A DNA stretch of 54,346 nt from Mycolicibacter algericus DSM 45454 (GTDB taxonomy: Bacteria; Actinomycetota; Actinomycetes; Mycobacteriales; Mycobacteriaceae), in NCBI RefSeq assembly GCF_002086455.1, contig NZ_MVHC01000025.1:1-54346 (forward strand). The letters run 5' to 3'. Position 1 is the stretch's first letter; every line of letters begins with the position of its first letter. A program made the translations under genes and the position numbers. Positions 37,101-48,194 of this stretch are shown in pieces. Under the pieces are notes generated by a model, which saw only the letters and a program-made list of their open reading frames with translations, made no database searches and was not told the origin of the DNA.

Positions 37101-39244
37101 CGCCAGCCGCGCTGCAGGTCGACATACAGCCGGTATTCGATGAACTCCTTGAACGCGCGCTCCGCCGCAGTCCGCGCCCCGTAGACGGCGTCCGGATTGG
37201 CGGCATAGTCGGCGAACGGCAAGCCCAGGGCCGCCACCACCCGTTCGGCGACATCGTCGTGGCGCAGCGAGCCTTTCTGCACCGCCCGCTGCAGTGCACC
37301 GCGCAGCTGGGTCATCTGCACGAAGTCGTTGAAATGGCCGGTCTGCAGGCTTGCGTCCTGGCGGTTGTCGACGAACGTCAGCAGCTTGCGCGCCTCTGGG
37401 CTGAGCTCGGATTCGGGGATCTTGTCCAACGACCGCACGATCGAAGTGCTCAGCACCGAAACCGCTGAGCTGCGCCCCTCCATGTCCAAGGTGGCCAGCT
37501 TGGCGAAGTCACTTCCGCGGGCCTGTTCGTAGGAGACCTTGCAGCGCAGGCAGAACCGGAACGGTGCCGGCACGAACGCCGCTTCCACGCCGCCACCGCC
37601 GGTGACCTCGTTGCCACCCACATCGACCCGGATGCGCCGCGGCAGATATTGCTTGCGGCGGTCGATGATCTCGCCGTCGATCAACCACGAATCCGGCAGC
37701 CGCCCCTCCAGCAGCGGGTCGACCGGCCACGGCTGATCGGTGGAGATGTAAAGGTAGCCGTTCGCCTGATCACCACCACTGGCGTCGCGGTCCCGCCTCG
37801 CCCGGTAGACCGCCTCGCTGCCGAGGGTGGAGCGGGCGACCACCAGATATTCCTGCCCGCACTCGCGGCAGAACGCGAGCGGCATCAACAGCTGATCCGG
37901 ATGATCTGGGACCGTCACCTGATACTGCGAGGTGATGTGGCGTCGCTGTTCCTCCTCGATCGATACATAAACCGTGTCGCCCTTGGACAAGAACTGATGC
38001 AGCCGGAACGCGAATAACGGTCGGCGCGTTGTCGGATGCGCGACAGCCGATCCGGCCAACAATGTGGCCCGGATGGCCTGTTCGCACGCGTCGACGGTGC
38101 GGCCGGTCCGGGCGGCCAGCCGCGCGGCTGAGTCATGCACCCGCGCCGGCCGCTGCCGGATCACCTGCCCAGACTGCGGTTCGGTGGTCAGCCCGAACGT
38201 GGTCTCGATCCAGGTCGCCAGCGGGGAGGAAGCCAGCTTCTGGTAGTCCCCAGTTGCACCGCCGTGGCGCACCTCGCGGGTCAGCCCGTCGACGTCGCCG
38301 GGATCGCCGACGGTGGCCCGGTCCAGCGTCTCCCCGATCACCCGGTCCGCGGTGACCTCGGTCCCAAACAATGCGGTGGCAACCTCGGCAACCACCCGCC
38401 GCTGGTCTTCCAGAGTGCCGCCGCTGGCCATCGTCGCCGAGGTGCCGATGCACTGCAGCTGTGGGGACCGACAGGCACCGCGCACGCGTCGCACCAGCAT
38501 GGCGACGTCGGCACCCTGGCGACCCCGGTAGGTGTGCAGTTCGTCGAGGACCAGGAACGGCAAGCCCTCGGCTGCTCCGACCAGCCGGCGACGCTCCTCG
38601 GGGCGGGTGAGCATCAGTTCCAGCATCACGTAGTTGGTGAGCAGGATGTCGGGAGGGTTGCGCAGGATCTCGGCGCGCCGCTCGTCCTTTTCCTGGCCGG
38701 TGTAGCGGGCGAACGTCACCGGCTCGTTGCCCTCGCCGTAGCCGTAGCGCAGGAACTTCTCCAGCTCTCCCACTTGACTGTTGGCCAGCGCGTTCATCGG
38801 GTAGACGATGATCGCCTTCACCCCGGGCCGGCGAGGCTCCTGCCGCAGGACGTGGTCCACGATCGGGATGATGTAGGCCAGCGACTTGCCCGACCCGGTG
38901 CCCGTAGTCAGCACATAGCTTTTGCCGGATCGGGCGGTTTCGATCGCCTCCCGTTGATGGCGGTGCAGCGTAATCGGTGTGGTTCCGGCATCGGAGATGT
39001 CGCGTTTGGGGCGGAAGATTTTCGCGCACTCGGGGTGCAGCAGGTTTTCGGCGACCAGCTCGTCGATCGACCCGCCGGAGGCGAACATCGGGTTTAGTGA
39101 CAACCACGGCTCGGGCCACTGCGTCTGGCGCGCCAGCTCGTCTTGGACATGCTGGCTGACTCGCGGGTCACGCGGCTCGATGGCACTGGTGGTGAACAGC
39201 CGGTAGTCGTCGATCAGATCTTGGTGTACGCGGAAGATGTCCAT
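34103..39244 (-). CDS. Large DEAD/DEAH helicase with C-terminal DUF1998 (MrfA/DruE/DrmAB-like)
   Basis: 1713 residues, first gene of the operon (ATG 39244, no strong RBS). Motif I TTGTGSGKSLAY (about residue 108), motif II LDELHTYRG (about 230), motif III GTSATMASGG, motif VI QRSGRAGRSG (about 1000). Cysteine pairs CREC (about 458), CLRC (about 563) and CEVC...CENC (about 1298-1319) may bind zinc. The DUF1998 signature CEKACYDCLLSYANQYEHD lies at about 1560-1580. A final segment (ELERDFIDLLISHEF...AVFVESGPRGD) resembles the nuclease-like tail of such helicases but with altered acidic positions. DISARM splits helicase and DUF1998 into drmA and drmB; here they are fused. Confidence 0.92.
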   Translation of the reverse strand: MDIFRVHQDLIDDYRLFTTSAIEPRDPRVSQHVQDELARQTQWPEPWLSLNPMFASGGSIDELVAENLLHPECAKIFRPKRDISDAGTTPITLHRHQREAIETARSGKSYVLTTGTGSGKSLAYIIPIVDHVLRQEPRRPGVKAIIVYPMNALANSQVGELEKFLRYGYGEGNEPVTFARYTGQEKDERRAEILRNPPDILLTNYVMLELMLTRPEERRRLVGAAEGLPFLVLDELHTYRGRQGADVAMLVRRVRGACRSPQLQCIGTSATMASGGTLEDQRRVVAEVATALFGTEVTADRVIGETLDRATVGDPGDVDGLTREVRHGGATGDYQKLASSPLATWIETTFGLTTEPQSGQVIRQRPARVHDSAARLAARTGRTVDACEQAIRATLLAGSAVAHPTTRRPLFAFRLHQFLSKGDTVYVSIEEEQRRHITSQYQVTVPDHPDQLLMPLAFCRECGQEYLVVARSTLGSEAVYRARRDRDASGGDQANGYLYISTDQPWPVDPLLEGRLPDSWLIDGEIIDRRKQYLPRRIRVDVGGNEVTGGGGVEAAFVPAPFRFCLRCKVSYEQARGSDFAKLATLDMEGRSSAVSVLSTSIVRSLDKIPESELSPEARKLLTFVDNRQDASLQTGHFNDFVQMTQLRGALQRAVQKGSLRHDDVAERVVAALGLPFADYAANPDAVYGARTAAERAFKEFIEYRLYVDLQRGWRVTMPNLEQTGLLRIGYESLTEIAADAALWDKTYPPLRDAHAGQREELCRIILDEFRRELAVDVECLTDDGFDRVKRQSDQHLAGLWAIPPYEPRPRPGTVSTVSGQRGTLRVDFRMTGRSAVGRYIRERSGLTLNGDQLDGADAQKVIEDLLATLDRAGLLTTVDLPGTTGTNYRLKASAVIWTASDGQHGAPDPLRRGFDPDQGTRVNPFFLDLYRNTAADLGGMHAREHTAQVSAADREGREKQFRKGDLKVMYCSPTMELGVDIASLNAVMMRNVPPTPANYAQRSGRAGRSGQPALVTTYCATGNAHDQYYFRRSEDMVAGSVAAPRLDLTNEALLASHLHALWLAETRASLHTRMPQLLDLDAEGMPLAADLQRALADPDAVRRATERAMELMAPLADELQRTAWWYDGWAQAVIANAESQFSRACERWRELYRAALDDQKEQNRIILDPTVPKRAREAAEARRRDAEGQLRLLRNEDSDQAFSDFYTYRYFASEGFLPGYNFPRLPLAAYIPGARQSAGRGEGGDYLQRPRFLAISEFGPGAVIYHEGARYEVKRIQVPMTAGGIGTVELQDAYRCEVCAYHHVRRAGLDVCENCGVALGQPQHGLMRMQTVFTRRRERISSDEEERRRAGFELRTSYRFSQHGPRLGRLDATASAVDGHELATLSYGDTATVRVTNVGRRRRKNPNELGYWLDTVKGDWLSEKAAEDATPQDDGLGDAADVPTKHKVIPYVEDTRNILVLRLASPVSVQVATSLRYALERGMEAEFQLEDSELSSEALPDDAERGRMLFTESAEGGAGVLRRLHSEPDALASAARRALQIIHFTPDGNDVGSADGARERCEKACYDCLLSYANQYEHDVIDRHAVRDLLLDLALATTTAATAEQSHGDQAEQLRAQCDSELERDFIDLLISHEFALPNGVRETIAGITAHFVFQGADAGLAVFVESGPRGDAGEVEDALMNAGYSALWLHPGEDWLTQVRRHSYVFGEGRV

Positions 39245-39446
39245 GGCGATCAGCTAGCGACGATCAACGGGACGGGCCGCATCGTCGTCGTCAACGCGCC
39301 AGCGACTCCATATCGGTACTCACCCAACAGAAACCCTTTCCGACCAGCGTGCCCGTGCTGGTAAAAGAAACATACCGGGGGCTAACGACATTCACGGCCG
39401 ACTCGGCGAAGGCGACTCATCAGGGCAGTAGGCACAGCGGCAGCGC
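39245..39446. other. Upstream region of the defence operon
   Basis: About 400 bp separate the operon start (39244) from vapB (39648). The left 200 bp hold no convincing gene. A locally AT-rich stretch around 39320-39380 is the likeliest place for the operon promoter, but no clear -10/-35 pair or operator stands out. Confidence 0.35.
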
Positions 39447-39644
39447 TCACTGCATCGGAACGTCACCGGCCAGGTCGGCCACGTCGCCGTCGTCGTGGGT
39501 GAGCGACTTGACGCCTTCACCTCCATCCACCGCGGCCGGGATGTAGTCCGTGAGCGGATTGGCAGGCGCCCCGTCTCCCCTTGCTGCAATCCAACGCTCG
39601 AACCCAGCGAGGATATCCACCGCTGCTGAATTGGATATACTCAC
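39447..39644 (-). CDS. Possible small protein divergent from vapB
   Basis: 65 codons from GTG 39644 (MSISNSAAVDILAGFERW), ending DVADLAGDVPMQ. The second half uses GC-rich third positions like a real gene; the start has no RBS and overlaps the vapB -10 element, 3 bp from the vapB start. No similarity recognised. It could be a relic or chance frame. Confidence 0.2.
   Translation of the reverse strand: MSISNSAAVDILAGFERWIAARGDGAPANPLTDYIPAAVDGGEGVKSLTHDDGDVADLAGDVPMQ
39611..39641 (+). promoter_or_regulatory. vapBC promoter with repeated GGATAT operator half-sites
   Basis: GGATAT occurs at 39611-39616 (within palindrome GGATATCC) and 39633-39638, 22 bp or two helical turns apart. TATACT at 39636-39641 is a good -10 element only 7 nt from the vapB ATG, so the transcript is probably leaderless and autoregulated by VapBC. 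Confidence 0.5.
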
Positions 39645-39647
39645 CGG

Positions 39648-39857
39648 ATGACGAAGCGGCTGATTGATGTGGATGACGACAAGCTCGAGCAGGTGCGGCT
39701 ATTGCTCGGGACGTCGACGGCCAAAGCGACGGTGAACGGGGCCCTGGCGGAGGTGTTGGCGCTCGCCGAGCGCCGTAAGGCCCTGCTGCACCCTGAGGTT
39801 CTAGCGGGCAGCGTGGATCTGGCCGCGGACGAGCAGCGAAGGTCCGCGTGGGGTTAG
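39648..39857 (+). CDS. vapB: VapB-type antitoxin
   Basis: 69 residues beginning MTKRLIDVDDDKLEQVRLLLG, the ribbon-helix-helix start typical of short mycobacterial VapB proteins, with an acidic and helical C-terminus that would bind the toxin. It overlaps vapC by 10 nt. The 7-nt distance to the -10 element suggests leaderless expression. It sits at the right edge of the defence island. Confidence 0.85.
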   Translation: MTKRLIDVDDDKLEQVRLLLGTSTAKATVNGALAEVLALAERRKALLHPEVLAGSVDLAADEQRRSAWG

Positions 39858-40270
39858 GAGCCTATTTTCTCGGCGACACCTCCGCCGTCGCTCGTGTGAC
39901 CAAGCCGCAGGTGGCGCAGCGGCTCATCCCGCTGATCGAGGCCGGACTGGTGGCCCGGTGCACCATCACCGACCTGGAGGCTGGGGTCAGCGCGCGCAAC
40001 GGGCGAGACTGGAAACGCACCAGGCACGTTCGGTCGTCCTGGCCTCAGGCGATGATCGATCAGGACGTGATGGACCGTGCATTCGAGGTGCAGGGGGCGC
40101 TCGCTGTGGAAGGTCTACACCGCACGGTGAAGCTCGGCGATCTGCTCATCGCCGCCGCAGCCGAACGTGCCCGGCTCGTGGTGCTGCACTACGACCATGA
40201 TTTCGATCGGATAGCGACGGTCACCGGTCAGCCCACGGAATGGGTGGCACCACCCGGAACCGTCGATTAG
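39848..40270 (+). CDS. vapC: VapC PIN-domain ribonuclease toxin
   Basis: 140 residues from GTG 39848. PIN-domain acidic residues are visible in order: GDTSAVAR (D10), TDLEAG (E41), KLGDLLIAAAAE (D) and HDFDRIA (D). Such toxins cut tRNA or rRNA and are held inactive by VapB. All catalytic positions look intact, so the pair should be functional. Which VapBC number it matches cannot be told from sequence alone. Confidence 0.88.
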   Translation: MGLGAYFLGDTSAVARVTKPQVAQRLIPLIEAGLVARCTITDLEAGVSARNGRDWKRTRHVRSSWPQAMIDQDVMDRAFEVQGALAVEGLHRTVKLGDLLIAAAAERARLVVLHYDHDFDRIATVTGQPTEWVAPPGTVD

Positions 40271-40299
40271 GCGGTTGGCGAATTATCCTCGGCCGCGGG

Positions 40300-40446
40300 T
40301 TAGAAATCGTCCAACCGTCTACTTCTAGCGTCCGGTATGACTTGCGTAGGCGCCAGCCAGGCTAGGTCGCCACCCGTCGTCGTCACCTTCCAGAATTCCC
40401 AGCCGCCGGTTGCCATGCCAGGGACTGTATCGAGGGCGTCTGACAT
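40300..40446 (-). CDS. Possible 48-residue ORF or gene relic upstream of acn
   Basis: Minus-strand frame ATG 40446 to TAA 40302-40300: MSDALDTVPGMATGGWEFWK, then VTTTGGDLAWLAPTQVIPD and a basic end. The GWEFWKV...GGDLAWLA pattern faintly recalls small domains attached to restriction or methylase proteins (DUF4357 style). No RBS is clear. It is in the 304-bp stretch 40271-40574 between vapC and acn, which otherwise holds only the acn control region. Confidence 0.25.
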   Translation of the reverse strand: MSDALDTVPGMATGGWEFWKVTTTGGDLAWLAPTQVIPDARSRRLDDF

Positions 40447-40465
40447 CTGACGCCGACCATGGCCA

Positions 40466-40484
40466 CCAAGTGAGGCGAACCTTA
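40466..40484. promoter_or_regulatory. IdeR/DtxR-like iron box upstream of acn
   Basis: The core TGAGGCGAACCT matches 10 of 12 bases of the iron-box core TTAGGCTAACCT, and 13 of 19 over the full consensus. It lies directly upstream of the AcnR-type operator. Aconitase is an Fe-S enzyme, so iron control would make sense. Inference. Confidence 0.35.
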
Positions 40485-40491
40485 CTTTATA

Positions 40492-40507
40492 CAGGACACG
40501 CGTACTG
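40492..40507. promoter_or_regulatory. AcnR operator upstream of acn
   Basis: CAGGACACGCGTACTG fits every fixed position of the Corynebacterium glutamicum AcnR consensus CAGNACnnnCGTACTG. It is 68 bp upstream of the acn GTG, next to a TTTATA stretch likely to be the -10 element. The regulator gene acnR is just downstream of acn. Confidence 0.75.
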
Positions 40508-40574
40508 TTAGGGTTTACGACGCCCGTCGGCGCGGACCCGTCGATGGAGGAGAACTCGATCTCGGGGAGTTGAA

Positions 40575-43385
<2,811 letters not shown>

Positions 43386-43409
43386 CCGGCGTAGGCGACG
43401 GGTGAGCTG

Positions 43410-43973
43410 ATGCCCAGGGTCAGCGAGGATCACCTGGCGGCCCGGCGCCGCCAGATCCTCGATGGCGCGCGGCGGTGCTTCGCCGCCTACGGCTACGACG
43501 GGGCCACGGTGCGCCGTCTGGAGCAGACGGTCGGGCTGTCGCGGGGGGCGATCTTCCATCACTTCCGCGACAAGGACACGCTGTTCTTCGAGCTGGCCCA
43601 AGAGGACGCCGCGCAGATGGCGGAGGTGGCCGCCCGCGAGGGCCTGATCGGCGTGATGCGGGACATGCTGGCCGCCCCCGAGCAGTACGACTGGCTGGCC
43701 ACCCGGCTGGAGATCGCGCGCAAACTGCGCCATGACCCGGAGTTCAGCCGCGGCTGGGCGGAGCGGTCAGCCGAATTGTCCGCTGCCACAACGGATCGGC
43801 TGAATCGGCAGAAGCAGGCCGGCCGGCTGCGCGACGACGTTCCCGCCGACGTGCTGCATACCTATCTGGACCTGGTGCTCGACGGCCTGGTGGCACGGCT
43901 GGCCTCCGGCGAGGACCCGCAGCGGTTGTCCGCGGTCCTCGACCTGGTGGAGGCTTCGGTGCGGCAGCGCTGA
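43410..43973 (+). CDS. acnR: TetR-family repressor AcnR
   Basis: 187 residues starting MPRVSEDHLAARRRQILDGA. TetR helix-turn-helix at about residues 27-47 (GATVRRLEQTVGLSRGAIFH), then the typical FRDKDTLFFEL. It starts 24 nt after acn and is cotranscribed. In Corynebacterium AcnR represses acn; a matching operator stands before acn here, so a feedback loop is likely. It is convergent with the next gene (7 bp between stops). Confidence 0.92.
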   Translation: MPRVSEDHLAARRRQILDGARRCFAAYGYDGATVRRLEQTVGLSRGAIFHHFRDKDTLFFELAQEDAAQMAEVAAREGLIGVMRDMLAAPEQYDWLATRLEIARKLRHDPEFSRGWAERSAELSAATTDRLNRQKQAGRLRDDVPADVLHTYLDLVLDGLVARLASGEDPQRLSAVLDLVEASVRQR

Positions 43974-43980
43974 TGCGCCG

Positions 43981-44178
43981 CTAACGCGACCGGGTGCGAT
44001 GATTGGGCCCGCCGCGGCTGCGCATCGCGACACCCGACTCCCGCAGCATGCTGTGCACGGAGCCGTACGATCGCCCGGTGGACGCCGCCAGGCTGCGGAT
44101 GCTGGCCCCGCCCTCGTAGGCGTTGCGCAACTCGACCAGCTGCCGGTCGCGCAGGTTGTCCGGCTTCGTCGTCGCCAC
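43981..44178 (-). CDS. Small helix-turn-helix protein (Rv1473A-like)
   Basis: 65 residues: MATTKPDNLRDRQLVELRNA followed by YEGGASIRSLAASTGRSYGSVH, a resolvase-type or Lsr2-like HTH, and a basic arginine-rich tail. The size and neighbourhood equal Rv1473A. Probable DNA-binding protein; target unknown. Confidence 0.85.
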   Translation of the reverse strand: MATTKPDNLRDRQLVELRNAYEGGASIRSLAASTGRSYGSVHSMLRESGVAMRSRGGPNHRTRSR

Positions 44179-44292
44179 GTCCCCTCACCATCCCCTCGCT
44201 GAGTCAACGGCTTCAGCGTAAGAAGGCGTCGGCGAAACCGGGCGAGTTTTGCTGAAATCCCGGGGATCCGGTGCGGCACGGCCTGCGGTGGT

Positions 44293-45930
<1,638 letters not shown>

Positions 45931-45947
45931 GAGCGCATACTCCTGAG

Positions 45948-46778
45948 CTACTTGTCGTCGGTGAAGGCCGGTGGGCGCTTCTCGGCGCGCGCAGCGACGG
46001 CTTCCTCGAAATTGCTGGTCAGCAGGCGCACGTAGAGCTGTCCGAGCCCTTCGGCCTGCATGTGCCCCTCCAGACTACCGGCGTCGAGTCCGCTCCATAG
46101 CGTCCGCTTGGTCAGTTCGGTGCCCGGCCGGGAGAAACCGGCGATCCGCTCGGCCACCTCGTAGCAGGTGTCCAGCAACGCTGAGGGCTCCACCACCTGG
46201 GAGACCAAGCCGATTCGCTCCGCCTCGGCGGCGTCGACGTCCCGGCCGGTGAGCATGATCTCGAACGCCCGCGACGCCCCGATCGCACGCGGCAGCAGGT
46301 AGCTCAGCCCCAGTTCGCTGGCCGTGAGGCCGTTGTTGATCCCGGCCGCCCGGAAGTAGGCGCCCGTCGCGGCGATCCGGATGTCGGCTGCCAGGGCCAG
46401 GCAGAGCCCCCCGCCGATGGCCGCGCCGTTGACCGCCGCGATCACCGGCTGGTGCAGTCGTCGAAGCCCCAGGATGATGTCGTCGAGCAGTTCCATCGAC
46501 CGCAACCCGAAACTGGGCCGAGTCAGCCCGGCCACGTGCGGCACCGAGCCGGCGGACTTGTGGTCGGCGCCCGAGGAGAACCCCCGGCCCGCGCCGGTCA
46601 GCACCACCACCCGCACCGAGTTGTCGTAGCCGATCTGCCCCAGCACCTCGCGCAGCGGCACCATGACGTCGAACGCCATCGAGTTCATCCGCTCCGGGCG
46701 GTTCAGCGTGATCAGCGCGACCTGCGGGCGCGGGCGGTCGACGACGACGAATTCCGAGCCGGACTCAGCTGTAGCCAC
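45948..46778 (-). CDS. echA12: Enoyl-CoA hydratase/isomerase family protein EchA12
   Basis: 276-residue crotonase-fold protein. The oxyanion-hole segments are GRGFSSGAD (about residue 63-71) and NGAAIGGGLCLALAADIRIA (about 116-135). In the loop that usually carries the second catalytic glutamate the sequence reads NNGLTASELGLSYLLP, with one glutamate available. Acts in fatty-acid or related acyl-CoA metabolism; substrate unknown. It lies 26 nt after the thioredoxin gene and before the ABC-F gene, as in M. tuberculosis. Confidence 0.9.
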   Translation of the reverse strand: MATAESGSEFVVVDRPRPQVALITLNRPERMNSMAFDVMVPLREVLGQIGYDNSVRVVVLTGAGRGFSSGADHKSAGSVPHVAGLTRPSFGLRSMELLDDIILGLRRLHQPVIAAVNGAAIGGGLCLALAADIRIAATGAYFRAAGINNGLTASELGLSYLLPRAIGASRAFEIMLTGRDVDAAEAERIGLVSQVVEPSALLDTCYEVAERIAGFSRPGTELTKRTLWSGLDAGSLEGHMQAEGLGQLYVRLLTSNFEEAVAARAEKRPPAFTDDK

Positions 46779-46804
46779 GAATGCACGCTATCGCGTGCCG
46801 CGCC

Positions 46805-47182
46805 TCAGACCTGGTCGGGCTTGTCCTGCTCAGCAGCCTGCGCGGCCAATGCGGCCTCCACATCGAGGTCCTTGACCTGCTGGACCAGATGCTCGAGTGC
46901 CGCCGGGGGCAGCGCACCGGCCTGGTTGAAAACCAGCGTGCCCTTCTTGAACGCCATCAGGGTGGGGATGGACCGGATCTGGGCGGCGGCGGCCAGCTGT
47001 TGTTCGGCCTCGGTGTCGACCTTGGCGAAGACCACGTCGGGGTGGTTGTCCGAGGCGGACTCAAACGTCGGCGCGAAGGCCTTACACGGCCCGCACCAGG
47101 AGGCCCAGAAATCGACCAGCACGATGTCGTTGTCGGCGATGGTTTCTTCGAATTTCGCTGCGGTCAAGTCTTGAGTTGCCAT
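46805..47182 (-). CDS. trxB1: Thioredoxin (Rv1471-like)
   Basis: 125 residues from ATG 47182 (MATQDLTAAKFEETI). The frame could extend to 47386, but those residues are unsupported. Active site WCGPC (C30, C33) in VDFWASWCGPCK, the cis-proline in IRSIPTLMAF. The C-terminal extension is alanine-rich and charged. Cytoplasmic disulfide reductant; no signal peptide. First gene of the minus-strand group with echA12 and the ABC-F ATPase. Confidence 0.93.
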   Translation of the reverse strand: MATQDLTAAKFEETIADNDIVLVDFWASWCGPCKAFAPTFESASDNHPDVVFAKVDTEAEQQLAAAAQIRSIPTLMAFKKGTLVFNQAGALPPAALEHLVQQVKDLDVEAALAAQAAEQDKPDQV

Positions 47183-47213
47183 GATTGGGCCAACGCCCGG
47201 GCCTCCCGCGGTG

Positions 47214-47233
47214 TTCCCGGCCACCGCCGGGAA
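47214..47233. promoter_or_regulatory. Perfect inverted repeat upstream of the thioredoxin gene
   Basis: TTCCCGGC and GCCGGGAA, 8-bp arms with spacer CACC, 32-51 bp upstream of the thioredoxin ATG in the 176-bp divergent gap 47183-47358. Could be an operator or a 5'-UTR hairpin. Confidence 0.4.
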
Positions 47234-47358
47234 AATGCAGCACCGCTTCACAGCGGGCTCACAGCGCAGAGCTAGCTGCCCGCTAACTCGACCATTGACG
47301 GTGGTAACACGTATCCGACGGCACACTGCCGCGGACGTCGACGATCGGAGAAATACTG

Positions 47359-48015
47359 ATGCCCGCCCGCCCCAGCACTTCCGCACCGGCGATCCGCACG
47401 CTCACCGGCGCCGCCGCGCTCTTCGCCGCCGCACTGATCCTCCCGTCCCCGGCACACGCCCAGGGCGACCGCGTCATCGGCCCGGTCACCTCGGTGTCGG
47501 GTAACACCTTCGAGGTGGGCCAGCCGGCCGGCACGGCCAAAGTCACCTGGACCGACAGCACCCGGGTCTTCGAGTCGGTGCCCGCGCAGCTCGGCGAGAT
47601 CACCGCCGGCACCTGCATCAAGGCCGGCGCCGCACCCGACAGCGGCCCCGCCGACAGCGGTGCGATCACCGCGAAGTTCGTGTCGATCAGCACCGCGGTC
47701 GACGGCAAGTGTCCGCAGCGGCCCGCCGCGGCGGCCGACGCCCCGGCACCCCCGAAGCCGCACCGTGGCGTCCGCGGTGCCGTGGAGTCCGTCGCGGGCA
47801 ACACGCTGACCGTCGCCGGCCCGGAGGGTCCGGTCACGGTCACCGTCAACGACGACACCACCGTCCGGCGGAAGGTCGCGGTCAGCGCGCCGTCGATCAG
47901 CACCGGAAAGTGTGTCGCGGCTCGCGGCGACAAGGACGCCGAGGGCGTGCTGCAGGCGACCAAGGTCACCGTGTGGAACAGCAACGGTGGTGACTGCCCG
48001 CAGCCGGGAGCGTAA
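47359..48015 (+). CDS. Secreted DUF5666-like protein
   Basis: 218 residues. A signal peptide ends at PSPAHAQG (about residue 34). Two similar beta-rich repeats follow: VIGPVTSVSGNTFEVGQPAG (about 39-115) and VRGAVESVAGNTLTVAGPEG (about 138-214). Each ends in a cysteine-containing GTCIKAG or GKCVAARG segment, a layout like DUF5666 proteins. A proline/alanine linker separates them. The mature protein would be extracytoplasmic with conserved cysteines. Function unknown. A strong hairpin follows the stop. Confidence 0.8.
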   Translation: MPARPSTSAPAIRTLTGAAALFAAALILPSPAHAQGDRVIGPVTSVSGNTFEVGQPAGTAKVTWTDSTRVFESVPAQLGEITAGTCIKAGAAPDSGPADSGAITAKFVSISTAVDGKCPQRPAAAADAPAPPKPHRGVRGAVESVAGNTLTVAGPEGPVTVTVNDDTTVRRKVAVSAPSISTGKCVAARGDKDAEGVLQATKVTVWNSNGGDCPQPGA

Positions 48016-48048
48016 CGGCAGAAGCGGCGATCGCCAACCGCTGCAGGA

Positions 48049-48087
48049 GGGGCGGGCTGCCCGGATTTTCTTCGGGCAGCCCGCCCC
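48049..48087 (+). terminator. Strong GC-rich hairpin after the DUF5666-like gene
   Basis: A perfect 15-bp stem (48049-48063 with 48073-48087) and a 9-nt loop (gattttctt). It lies 34 nt after the stop codon. No U-tract follows, as is common for mycobacterial intrinsic terminators. It separates the gene from ctpI. Confidence 0.75.
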
Positions 48088-48194
48088 CAACCAATCTCAA
48101 TAACCGCCTCGAAAGCAGTGCCGAAGGCCAATCACCGGCACTATGGGGAGAACGTCAACCGCTGTTGAAGACGACATCCCCGAGAGGTGAGGCA

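Noticed and set aside
21228..39244. Calling the island a standard DISARM or BREX system
   Set aside because: No PLD-family drmC, and no PglZ, BrxC or BrxL is present; the helicase and DUF1998 are fused and McrBC is added.
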